Shown: one piece after another, positions 1 through 7,980 of the stretch | How the letters are laid out: every line of letters starts with the position of its first letter | How positions within the stretch are numbered: the stretch's first letter is position 1 | Assembly: GCF_013415305.1 (NCBI RefSeq) | Contig: NZ_JACBXU010000001.1 | Location: forward strand, 620,001 to 684,000 | DNA: 64,000 nucleotides | Source: Pantoea sp. WMus005 | Lineage (GTDB): Bacteria > Pseudomonadota > Gammaproteobacteria > Enterobacterales > Enterobacteriaceae | Direction: 5' to 3' | Position numbers and translations under genes: made by a program | Notes under the pieces: model-generated | The model's input: the letters and a program-made list of their open reading frames with translations, nothing else | Databases searched by the model: none | What the model was told of the DNA's origin: nothing

Positions 1-1
1 G

Positions 2-1096
2 CACCCGGAGCTGGGCTTTCAGGAGCAGCGCACCAGCGACATCGTGGCGAATTTCCTGCAACAGCTGGGCATTGAAGTGCATCGCGGTATCGGTAAAACC
101 GGCGTGGTCGGGATACTGAAGAAGGGCAGCAGTGAACGCATGATCGGCCTGCGCGCCGACATGGATGCGCTGCCGATGCAGGATCAGAGCGGCACCGACT
201 GGCAAAGCCAGGCAGAGCAGGTGAGTCACGCCTGCGGCCACGACGGTCACACCGTGATGCTGCTGGGGGCCGCCGAAAAACTGGCGCGCGATATCAGCTT
301 TGATGGCCGCGTCTGTTTTATCTTCCAGCCCGCCGAAGAGGGGCTGGCAGGCGCGAAAGCGATGATCGATGACGGCCTCTTCAGCCGCTTCCCCTGCGAA
401 GCAGTCTACGCCATTCATAACTGGCCGGAACTGCCGCTCGGGCAGGTACAGACCCGGCCCGGCGCCATCATGGCGGCGGCTGACCGCTTTGATATCCGGG
501 TGCTGGGCGGAGGCGGTCACGCCGCACAGCCTCACCTGACTCACGATACGCTGCTGGCGACCAGTGAGCTGGTGGTGCAGCTGAATACGCTGGTCGCGCG
601 CGCCCTGGATCCGTGCGAAACGGCACTGCTCACCGTCACCCGAATGCAGGGCGGTTTTTCGCACAACATGATCCCGGCAGAGGCAAATATCACCGGCACG
701 GTGCGCACTTTCAGCCCGGCGGCACAGAATACGATTGAAACGCGGCTGCGCCAGATGGCGGAGCACATCACCGCCGCCCATGGCCTGCGCACAGAAGTGA
801 ACTATCTGCGTTACTACCCGGCAACCCTTAACAGCGCGGCGGAAGCGCAGTTTTGCCTGGAGGTGCTGAAGCAGGCGGGCATTCCTGCGGAGGCCGCGCC
901 CAGACCCGCGCTCACGTCGGAAGATTTTGCTTTTATGTTGCAGGCGCGGCCCGGTGCCTATCTGTGGCTGGGATCGGCACCCTGCAAGCCGCTGCACCAT
1001 GCTGCTTATGACTTCAACGATGCGCTGATCCCGCATGGCATTAACGTTTTTGTCACGCTGATTCGTCAGGCGCTGGCAGAGAAATTTCCCTGCTGA
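2..1096 (+). CDS. M20-family amidohydrolase (partial, 5' end outside window)
   Basis: The reading frame is open from base 2, so the start lies upstream of the window; the GTG at 44 is internal, because the codons before it already read as M20 sequence (HPELGFQEQRTSD). The protein shows the family hallmarks in order: DMDALPMQ, the metal ligands of HACGHDGH, the EEG of PAEEGLAGA, and a C-terminal LTSEDFAFM with a histidine in LHHAAY. This family (hippurate, N-acyl or N-carbamoyl amino acid hydrolases, IAA-amino acid hydrolases) removes acyl groups from amino acids in the cytoplasm with a two-metal centre. The neighbouring aminotransferase and hydantoinase genes fit an amino acid derivative as substrate, but the actual substrate cannot be read from sequence. 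Confidence 0.9.
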   Translation, partial: HPELGFQEQRTSDIVANFLQQLGIEVHRGIGKTGVVGILKKGSSERMIGLRADMDALPMQDQSGTDWQSQAEQVSHACGHDGHTVMLLGAAEKLARDISFDGRVCFIFQPAEEGLAGAKAMIDDGLFSRFPCEAVYAIHNWPELPLGQVQTRPGAIMAAADRFDIRVLGGGGHAAQPHLTHDTLLATSELVVQLNTLVARALDPCETALLTVTRMQGGFSHNMIPAEANITGTVRTFSPAAQNTIETRLRQMAEHITAAHGLRTEVNYLRYYPATLNSAAEAQFCLEVLKQAGIPAEAAPRPALTSEDFAFMLQARPGAYLWLGSAPCKPLHHAAYDFNDALIPHGINVFVTLIRQALAEKFPC

Positions 1097-1209
1097 ATGC
1101 AGCGGGATTTTGACAGGAAATGCCGCTGCCCGGGCAATTACGGCAGCGTGAGAAACCAGCAGATTGCGATACTTGAACCAACCGAACGATACGTGGATGA
1201 GGGTTTAAA

Positions 1210-2526
1210 ATGCAGAATGTCATGGCAGAACAGCAAGCATATTCCGATAACAGCCTGTTACTGGATGCACGCGAGCAGAATGTGCCGCGCGGTGTCGTTA
1301 CCGCCCATCCGCTGGTGATCGAACGCGCCAGAGGCAGTGAAGTGTGGGATGTGGAGGGTAATCGCTATCTCGACTTTGTCGGCGGGATTGGCGTGCTGAA
1401 CGTCGGCCACAATCACCCGGCGGTGGTCAATGCGGTGACCCGCCAGCTCGGGCTGGTGTCTCACGCCTGTTTTCAGGTGGTGGCTTATCCGGGCTACATC
1501 GAGCTGGCGCAGCGGCTGAACAAACTGGTCGGTGGCGATGAAGCGTATAAAAGCGTCTTCTTCACCAGCGGCGCTGAAGCGGTAGAAAACGCGGTGAAGA
1601 TTGCCCGTTCACACACCCAGCGCCCCGGCATCATTGCTTTTGATGGGGCATTTCATGGACGCACCCTGCTGGGGGTCACCCTGACCGGCATGTCCGCGCC
1701 TTACAAACAGAATTTTGGCCCGTTCCCTGGCGATATCTACCGTCTGCCGTTCCCGAACCCGCTGCACGGCATTACCGAAGCAGACTGCCTGAAGGCGATG
1801 GATCAGCTGTTCGCGGTGCAGATCCTGCCGGAGCGCGTCGCGGCCATTATCATCGAGCCCGTGCAGGGCGATGGCGGCTTCCTGCCCGCCGGGCCAGCCT
1901 TTATGCAGGCGTTACGCCGTATCACCAGCCAGCACGGCATTCTGCTGATCTGTGATGAAGTGCAGTCCGGCTTTGGACGCACCGGCACGATGTTCGCCTT
2001 CCAGCAACTGGGAATCAAACCGGATTTAATCACCCTGGCGAAAAGCCTGGGTGGCGGGCTGCCGATTTCCGGCGTGGTGGGCCGTGCGGAGATCATGGAT
2101 GCGCCGACACCCGGCGGGTTAGGCGGCACCTACGGCGGTAATGCGCTGGGCTGTGCGGCGGCGCTGGCGGTACTGGATCTGTTTGAGCATGAGAACCTGC
2201 TGCAGCGATCCTGTCAGCTCGGTGAACAGCTCAATGCCCGTCTGCGACAGCTGGCAGATAAATATGCCTGCATTGGTGATGTGCGCGGCGTGGGCTTTAT
2301 GCAGGCGGTGGAAATTCTCGACTTCGAAACCGGTCGTCCGGATGCGGCGCTGACCCAGAAGATCCTCGACAGTGCCTGTCAGGAAGGATTGCTGCTGATC
2401 AAATGCGGCCTGCATCGCAACACCATCCGCTTCCTGGCGCCGTTGGTGACCACCGACTCACAGCTGGAAGAGGCGCTGCATATCTTTGATATTGCGCTGG
2501 CGCGCGCCACAGGACGGTTGGGTTAA
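1210..2526 (+). CDS. gabT: Class III aminotransferase, 4-aminobutyrate aminotransferase-like
   Basis: A 438-residue PLP-dependent class III aminotransferase. Visible motifs are the N-terminal VWDVEGNRYLDFVGGIGVLN, FTSGAEAVENAVKIAR (phosphate-binding region), IIEPVQGDGG, the DEVQSGFGRTG aspartate that contacts the PLP ring, and Lys278 in LAKSLGGGLP as the Schiff-base lysine. The residue pattern resembles E. coli GabT along its whole length, so transfer of an amino group from GABA or a related omega-amino acid to 2-oxoglutarate is the likely reaction. The start is the ATG after GAGGGTTTAAA. It follows the M20 gene by 113 bp and precedes an Lrp-type regulator on the same strand. The exact amino donor is inferred; ornithine or 5-aminovalerate type activity is possible. 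Confidence 0.85.
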   Translation: MQNVMAEQQAYSDNSLLLDAREQNVPRGVVTAHPLVIERARGSEVWDVEGNRYLDFVGGIGVLNVGHNHPAVVNAVTRQLGLVSHACFQVVAYPGYIELAQRLNKLVGGDEAYKSVFFTSGAEAVENAVKIARSHTQRPGIIAFDGAFHGRTLLGVTLTGMSAPYKQNFGPFPGDIYRLPFPNPLHGITEADCLKAMDQLFAVQILPERVAAIIIEPVQGDGGFLPAGPAFMQALRRITSQHGILLICDEVQSGFGRTGTMFAFQQLGIKPDLITLAKSLGGGLPISGVVGRAEIMDAPTPGGLGGTYGGNALGCAAALAVLDLFEHENLLQRSCQLGEQLNARLRQLADKYACIGDVRGVGFMQAVEILDFETGRPDAALTQKILDSACQEGLLLIKCGLHRNTIRFLAPLVTTDSQLEEALHIFDIALARATGRLG

Positions 2527-2564
2527 ATCTGTATTCCTCATTGATTTTGTTAAAGTAATTTTAA

Positions 2565-2637
2565 AACCTCCCGGTGGTATAACCACTGCGAAGCGCTGGC
2601 GCGTTTACGGTAAAGCGTGTTATATCTTCGGGAGGTT
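2565..2637. other. 73-nt three-armed palindromic structure
   Basis: In the 166-bp gap before the Lrp-type gene, a perfect 9-bp outer stem (AACCTCCCG at 2565-2573 with CGGGAGGTT at 2629-2637) encloses a hairpin GTGGT/ACCAC (2574-2586), a second AAGCGC/GCGTTT (2591-2606) and a weak third one. No T-run follows, so it is not a simple terminator. It could be an mRNA leader structure or a palindromic repeat unit. Confidence 0.5.
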
Positions 2638-2692
2638 CTGAACATTTGATTAAGCGCCTGGCCCGACAGGCTCTGACAATGAGGGGGGTGCT

Positions 2693-3205
2693 ATGAACGG
2701 CTTAATGAAACTCGACCGCATCGACATCAACATCCTGGTGCAACTCCAGAAAGATGGCCGTATCAGCAACGTTAACCTCGCCGACGCCGTAGGCCTTTCG
2801 CCCAGTCCCTGTCTTCAACGGGTCAAACGTCTGGAGCAGGCCGGTTTTATCACCGGTTATGAAGCACACATTAATCTCACCCGCATTACCGATTCGGTGA
2901 CCGTTTTTACCGAAGTCACCCTGTCCGGCCACCGCCGCGAAGATTTCATGAAATTCGAAAGTGCAATGCGCGACGTTGATGAGCTGATGGAGTGTCATCT
3001 GATCACCGGCGGCTATGACTATCTGCTGCGCTTTATTACCCGCAGCATTGAACACTACCAGGAAGTGATTGAGAAGATGCTGGATGCGCAGATCGGCATC
3101 GACAAGTACTTCAGTTATATCGTGATTAAATCCCCCATCATGAAAAGCAGCGTGCCGCTGCGATCGTTGATCAGCAAGCACAACTCAGTGGAGTTCGGCG
3201 CATAA
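2693..3205 (+). CDS. Lrp/AsnC-family transcriptional regulator
   Basis: A 170-residue protein with the usual Lrp layout: an N-terminal helix-turn-helix (LDRIDINILVQLQKDGRI, then VGLSPSPCLQRVKRLE, roughly residues 6-55) and a C-terminal RAM ligand-binding domain containing ITGGYDYLLRF. Members bind amino acids and act as octamers or dimers that bend promoter DNA. The ATG at 2693 follows GAGGGGGGTGCT; a second in-frame ATG five codons later (MKLDRID) is possible and would match the family's usual N-terminus better. Placed between a GabT-like aminotransferase and the acetyltransferase/hydantoinase genes, it is the obvious candidate to control this catabolic block in response to an amino acid, but no operator was identified. 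Confidence 0.9.
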   Translation: MNGLMKLDRIDINILVQLQKDGRISNVNLADAVGLSPSPCLQRVKRLEQAGFITGYEAHINLTRITDSVTVFTEVTLSGHRREDFMKFESAMRDVDELMECHLITGGYDYLLRFITRSIEHYQEVIEKMLDAQIGIDKYFSYIVIKSPIMKSSVPLRSLISKHNSVEFGA

Positions 3206-3447
3206 CAGTCGGTCGCCCCTCTTTCACTTTCACCGGAGAGAGGGCCGTCACCGCTGTCCCGCTTTGTCACTGCTTTTTAGCTTTACCCCTTCACCTTGTT
3301 TACCGCTTAAATCTGCCCGATTCTCCTCAGCATAAAATTTCTTTCCGCTGCCAAATTCAACGGCTGTGCCAGGTTTTGTGGCGCGCTACAGCCTCAACCG
3401 TCGGGCAAACCCTTTTACACTGTTTTCAACCGATACAAGGAGTTGTC

Positions 3448-3894
3448 ATGGACTCATTACAGATTGCTGACCAGCAGTGGCAGCGCGATGCGTTCACTGT
3501 CTCGACCGATCGCCAGTGGCTCGACCTGGACTGGATCCATGTCCAGCTGGCGGAAAAGTCTTACTGGGCTAAAGGCCAGCCGCAGGCCAAAACTGTGCGG
3601 GCGATTGCCGGTTCGCTGCCGTTTGGCCTCTATCACCAGCAGGCGCAGGTTGGCTTTGCCCGACTGATCACTGACTACACCCGTTTTGGCTGGTTGTGCG
3701 ACGTGATCATTGATGAACACTGGCGCGGTCACGGGCTGGGCAGCTGGCTGGCGACCTGCGTCCGTGAACATCCGGAGCTGCAAACGGTGCATCGCTGGAT
3801 GCTGTCAACCCAGGATGCCCATCAGGTCTATCAGCGGCTTGGCTGGCGTGTGGTGCAACATCCCGGAACGCTGATGGAATTTCCCCCTTCCTGA
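3448..3894 (+). CDS. GNAT-family N-acetyltransferase
   Basis: A 148-residue acetyltransferase. The start is the ATG at 3448, preceded by a strong AAGGAG at 3437-3442; a longer frame upstream lacks such a site. The middle of the protein carries the acetyl-CoA motif as DVIIDEHWRGHGLGSWL, where RGHGLG is the pyrophosphate-binding turn, followed by a C-terminal YQRLGW, typical of GNAT enzymes. The length matches small single-domain members. It is followed after 18 bp by the hydantoinase A gene, so the two are probably co-transcribed. The substrate is unknown; small amino acids or amines are plausible given the neighbours. Confidence 0.85.
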   Translation: MDSLQIADQQWQRDAFTVSTDRQWLDLDWIHVQLAEKSYWAKGQPQAKTVRAIAGSLPFGLYHQQAQVGFARLITDYTRFGWLCDVIIDEHWRGHGLGSWLATCVREHPELQTVHRWMLSTQDAHQVYQRLGWRVVQHPGTLMEFPPS

Positions 3895-3912
3895 CACTGG
3901 AGTTAACCCGAT

Positions 3913-5958
3913 ATGCGATACCGCGTTGGCGTGGATATTGGCGGATCTTTTACCGATTTCGCCGTGCTCGATCAGCAAACTAACCAGATCCACACACTGA
4001 AAGTTCTGTCGCGCCCGGACAAGCCCGGCAGTGAAATCGTGACCGGGCTGGCGCAGTTTCAGCAGCATCAGGGCATCGATCCCGCTGAGATTGGCTACTT
4101 CACCCACGGCACCACGGTAGGCATTAACGCCGTGATCCAGCGGCGCGGCGTGCGGCTGGCGCTGTTCGCCACCGAGGGCTTCTGCGATGTGCTGGAGCTG
4201 GCCAGGCTGAAAATTCCGCATATCCATGACCTTTTCTCACGGCGTGCCGCACCGCTCATCACCCGCGACAGGGTATTTGCCATCCGTGAACGCAGCGATG
4301 CCCACGGCAACGTGCTGCAGCCGGTGGATCGTCAGAGCGTGCTCGACGCCATTGAGCAGGCACGCGCCGCAGGTTGTCAGGGCATTGTCGTGTCGCTGCT
4401 GCACAGCTACCGCAACCGGCACAATGAAGCGGCAGTAAAGGCAATTATCGACGAGGTTGCGCCTGAACTGCTGACCTCCTGTTCCGCCGATATCTGGCCA
4501 ATTATCCGCGAATATGAACGCACCATCACCGCCACCATTAACGCCTACGTGCAGCCGATGGTCATTCACTACCTCGAATCTTTTGAGCAGGCACTGAAAC
4601 AGCTCGGTGTGAAGCCGCCGCCGCGCATCACCAAATCCAACGGCGGGGTGATGGGCGTTGATCAGGCGAAACGGGAATGCGTGCAGATGGTGCTTTCCGG
4701 CACCGCCTCCGGGGTGATTGGCGCCAGCTATCTGGCCAGCGCCTGCGGTTTTGACAAAATTCTCAGCCTGGATATCGGCGGCACCAGCGCCGACGTGGCG
4801 GTGATCATCGATGGCAAAGTGGCGCAGGGCAACGGCGAAATTATCGGAGATTTTCCGATCTTCATTCCTTCTGTTGCCGTTACCTCGGTGGGTCAGGGCG
4901 GCGGCTCGCTGGCGTGGATTGATGGTCAGGGTGTATTGCAGATGGGGCCGGACAGTGCCGGTTCTCTGCCGGGTCCGGTCTGCTTCCAGCGCGGCGGGAC
5001 CCAGCCTACCGCCACCGATGCCTTTGCCGCCTGCGGCATGATGGGCCACGGTGCGCTGGGGTATAACGCGGTCACTGTGGATGTCGCCGCAGCCTGTGCG
5101 GCCTGGCAGCCGCTGGCCAATGCGCTCGATATTTCCGTAGAGGAAACCGCTGAGACCGCTATCCAGCTGGCGATCTCCAGTATGTACAGCGATACCAGTG
5201 GTCTGCTGTCGCGCTTTGGCCTCGATCCGCGTGAATTCTGGTTCCTCGCTTTTGGCGGAGCGGGGCCGATGATGGGCTGCTTTCTCGCCCGCGAGCTGAA
5301 CATGAAAGGGGTGATTGTGCCGCCGACGCCGGGCGTGCTGTCCGCGCTGGGCGGGCTGGTCGCGGACATCCGTAATGACTTTATTCGCACGCTCTACGGC
5401 GACCTGACGCCTGCGTTAGCCGACACCCTGGCCAGTGAAGCCGAAGCCTTGCAGCAGCGCGCCTGCGGCTGGCTGGCGCAGGAGCACGGCAGCGACATGC
5501 CCTACAGCCTGCAATTCAGCGCGGATATGCGCTATCGCGGTCAGTCGTTTGAGATCGACGTGACGCTGGAGGCGAGCTGGCTGACGCAGGCGGATTTCCC
5601 AGCGCTGCATGACGCTTTTGACCGCCAGCACCAGCAGCTGTTTGGTCACTGCGATCCGCAGGCGCCGGTGCAACTGATCAACCTGCGGCTGGTCATTACC
5701 TCACCGACGCCAAAACCGGTGATTAACCGGCTGGATCCGGCCACAGAACCGGTACCGGTACTGAAGCAGACCCGGGCGTGGATGGATGGCGGCTGGCATC
5801 AGGTGGATTTAGTGCTGCGTTCGGTACTGCGTGCCGGGCATCAGATTGAGGGTCCGGTCATCATCGCCCAGGATGACTGCACCACCTGTGTGCCGCCCGG
5901 TATGGGCGTCACGGTCGATTCATTCGGTAATCTGCTGATCACGGCGAGCGAGGCATAA
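3913..5958 (+). CDS. hyuA: Hydantoinase/oxoprolinase subunit A (HyuA family)
   Basis: A 681-residue protein of the HyuA/5-oxoprolinase/acetone carboxylase beta family. It begins with the actin-like ATP-binding strand VDIGGSFTDFAVLD, continues with FTHGTTVGINAVIQ, repeats the phosphate motif as LSLDIGGTSADVAVI in the middle domain and has FGGAGPMMG before a C-terminal beta domain. Family members use ATP to open hydantoin or 5-oxoproline rings, or to activate ketones, together with a B subunit. The ATG at 3913 follows a GGAG. The stop is one base from the start of hyuB, which implies coupled translation and a complex of the two. The substrate is not determined; the M20 and aminotransferase genes upstream suggest a cyclic amide derived from an amino acid. 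Confidence 0.88.
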   Translation: MRYRVGVDIGGSFTDFAVLDQQTNQIHTLKVLSRPDKPGSEIVTGLAQFQQHQGIDPAEIGYFTHGTTVGINAVIQRRGVRLALFATEGFCDVLELARLKIPHIHDLFSRRAAPLITRDRVFAIRERSDAHGNVLQPVDRQSVLDAIEQARAAGCQGIVVSLLHSYRNRHNEAAVKAIIDEVAPELLTSCSADIWPIIREYERTITATINAYVQPMVIHYLESFEQALKQLGVKPPPRITKSNGGVMGVDQAKRECVQMVLSGTASGVIGASYLASACGFDKILSLDIGGTSADVAVIIDGKVAQGNGEIIGDFPIFIPSVAVTSVGQGGGSLAWIDGQGVLQMGPDSAGSLPGPVCFQRGGTQPTATDAFAACGMMGHGALGYNAVTVDVAAACAAWQPLANALDISVEETAETAIQLAISSMYSDTSGLLSRFGLDPREFWFLAFGGAGPMMGCFLARELNMKGVIVPPTPGVLSALGGLVADIRNDFIRTLYGDLTPALADTLASEAEALQQRACGWLAQEHGSDMPYSLQFSADMRYRGQSFEIDVTLEASWLTQADFPALHDAFDRQHQQLFGHCDPQAPVQLINLRLVITSPTPKPVINRLDPATEPVPVLKQTRAWMDGGWHQVDLVLRSVLRAGHQIEGPVIIAQDDCTTCVPPGMGVTVDSFGNLLITASEA

Positions 5959-5959
5959 C

Positions 5960-7918
5960 ATGGCGATTGATGGACGTAATTTACAGATCCTGGCGAACTA
6001 CTGCGCCGCCGCTGCCGATGCGATGGCCTTTACCCTGATGCGCACCGCACACTCGACGTTTGTTAAAGAGACGGAAGATTTCTCCTGCCAGATTGTCAGC
6101 CGCAGCGGGCTGGCATTTGCCTCGCCACGCAGCTTCGGCGCGCCCTGGTACAGCGGCATCGACTATGCGCCGGTGCTGGCGCTGATAGAAGAGTACGCCG
6201 ACGGCGATATCTGCATCACTAACGACGCCTACGCCGGGAACGTCGCGACCCACTCGCCCGACATCCACATCTGGAAACCGGTGTTCCACCAGGGCGAAAT
6301 CGTCTGCTTCGTAGTGGGTCATATTCATAACACCGACGTCGGCGGCGCGGTGCCCGCCTCGCTGTCGCGCTCGCTGACCGATATCGTGCAGGAGGGGATC
6401 CGCATTCCGCCGCTGAAGATCATGCGTCAGGGTCAGCTCAACGAAGAGGTCGCCAGTATCATGCGCCTCAATGTGCGGGTGCCGGATCAGAACTGGGGCG
6501 ATTTCAAGGCACAGCTGGCCTCGGTGAACGTCGGTGAGCGTAAAATTCATGACATCATCGCCCGCTTTGGCCTCGATGATTTCCTGCAGGGCATCGAGGG
6601 CATTCTCGATTATGCCGAAGCGCAGGCGCGCAGCATTATCAGCACCATTCCTGACGGCGAATACTTTTATGCCGACTACGCCGATGAAGATGGCGAGGGC
6701 GGCTATCCCTGTCGTATCGCCATTACTCTGCGGGTGCAGGGCGATCAACTGGAGCTGGACTACACCGGCAGCGACCCGCAGCTGGCCTCGTCGCTGAACA
6801 TGCCGACCGGCGGACGTGAGCGGCATCCGCTGGCACTGGTGGGCGTCACCTATGTGCTCTCTACCCTTGATCGCTCGCTGCTGCTGAACGCCGGTACGCT
6901 GCGGCCGACCCGGGCGATCCTGCCGCCAGGCACCGTGATGAACTGTGAAGCGCCTGCGGCGGTGGGCATGCGTTCGCTGACCTGTGCGCTGTCGCAGATC
7001 GCTACTGTCGGCGTCTTCTCGCTGGCGATGCCGGACCGTCTGCCTGCGAATTCACCGGGCGGCAACTCCATCATGAACATTCGTACCCAGACGCAGAACC
7101 GGAGCGTGGTCGCCTCGCTGGGCCCGGTGGGCGGCGGCGCGGGCGGCACGCCGCGTCACGACGGGCCTGATGGTTCTGGCGGGCTTTCTGCTTTCCTGAA
7201 AAATACCCCGATTGAGATCAACGAAGCGGAAGTGCCGATTCGCTTTCATCGCTACGGACTGGCGCAGGACAGTGCCGGCGCCGGTCGCTATCGCGGCGGC
7301 TTAGCGACCGAAATGTCCTTCGAGATTTTCTCGCCCAATACCACCATTACCGCGCGCAACCGCAACCGGTCGGTATTTGCCTCGGCGGGTGTGGTGGGCG
7401 GACAGAGCGGGGCGCTGTCATATTTCAGGACCCGGCGTGACGGTGAGGTTATCAATCACGGCAACACTGACGTGATCCAATGCCAGCCAGGTGACGTGGT
7501 CGACGTGCGCGGACCCGGCGCGGGCGGTTACGGTTTGCCGTCGCAGCGCGAGATTGAGGCGGTCATGCAGGATGTCCGTTGCGGCTATCTCAGCGTCGCG
7601 GCAGCCAGGGCGCAGTATGGCGTGGTGGTAACAGATAACCGCGTGGATCAGGCGGCAACAGCGCGCCTGCGCGCCGCCATGCCGCAGCAGGCCGCGCATC
7701 ATTTTGAGCACGGCGAAGCACGACGTCGCTTCGAAACGCTCTGGACACCACAGCGGTATCACTTACTTACCCTCTTTCTTGCGGAAGCGCCGGTAAGCTG
7801 GCGTCACTTCCTGAAAACCCAGATATTCCGGGCGGTGGCGGAGACAGGCGAAACGGCGGATATGAATCAAATATTCAGTGCGTTGCGTCAGCGATATCCG
7901 GCAATGTCGAACAATTAA
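5960..7918 (+). CDS. hyuB: Hydantoinase/oxoprolinase subunit B (HyuB family)
   Basis: A 652-residue HyuB/oxoprolinase B-type protein. Visible family features include the N-terminal AMAFTLMRTAHSTFVKETEDFSC, NDAYAGNVATHSPD, VVGHIHNTDVGG, and a glycine-rich C-terminal GPGAGGYGLP. It normally pairs with HyuA to make an ATP-dependent amidohydrolase. The start codon overlaps nothing but lies one base after the hyuA stop, so the two are an operon pair. The last 80 or so residues are less typical and end in FSALRQRYPAMSNN. The following ThDP enzyme begins about 60 bp later, and may be part of the same transcript. Confidence 0.88.
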   Translation: MAIDGRNLQILANYCAAAADAMAFTLMRTAHSTFVKETEDFSCQIVSRSGLAFASPRSFGAPWYSGIDYAPVLALIEEYADGDICITNDAYAGNVATHSPDIHIWKPVFHQGEIVCFVVGHIHNTDVGGAVPASLSRSLTDIVQEGIRIPPLKIMRQGQLNEEVASIMRLNVRVPDQNWGDFKAQLASVNVGERKIHDIIARFGLDDFLQGIEGILDYAEAQARSIISTIPDGEYFYADYADEDGEGGYPCRIAITLRVQGDQLELDYTGSDPQLASSLNMPTGGRERHPLALVGVTYVLSTLDRSLLLNAGTLRPTRAILPPGTVMNCEAPAAVGMRSLTCALSQIATVGVFSLAMPDRLPANSPGGNSIMNIRTQTQNRSVVASLGPVGGGAGGTPRHDGPDGSGGLSAFLKNTPIEINEAEVPIRFHRYGLAQDSAGAGRYRGGLATEMSFEIFSPNTTITARNRNRSVFASAGVVGGQSGALSYFRTRRDGEVINHGNTDVIQCQPGDVVDVRGPGAGGYGLPSQREIEAVMQDVRCGYLSVAAARAQYGVVVTDNRVDQAATARLRAAMPQQAAHHFEHGEARRRFETLWTPQRYHLLTLFLAEAPVSWRHFLKTQIFRAVAETGETADMNQIFSALRQRYPAMSNN

Positions 7919-7980
7919 GAGTCCTGGTGCATCGTCTACTACGCTTTAAGTCTGCATGGACTACAAGGGACAACGCGACG

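Noticed and set aside
1097..1318. 73-codon ORF between the M20 and GabT-like genes
   Set aside because: Starts without a ribosome site and runs out of frame into the aminotransferase gene.
4237..5049. 270-codon minus-strand ORF inside hyuA, and similar long antisense frames in hyuB and the amidase
   Set aside because: Compositional shadows of GC-rich coding DNA; the sense proteins have complete motifs.
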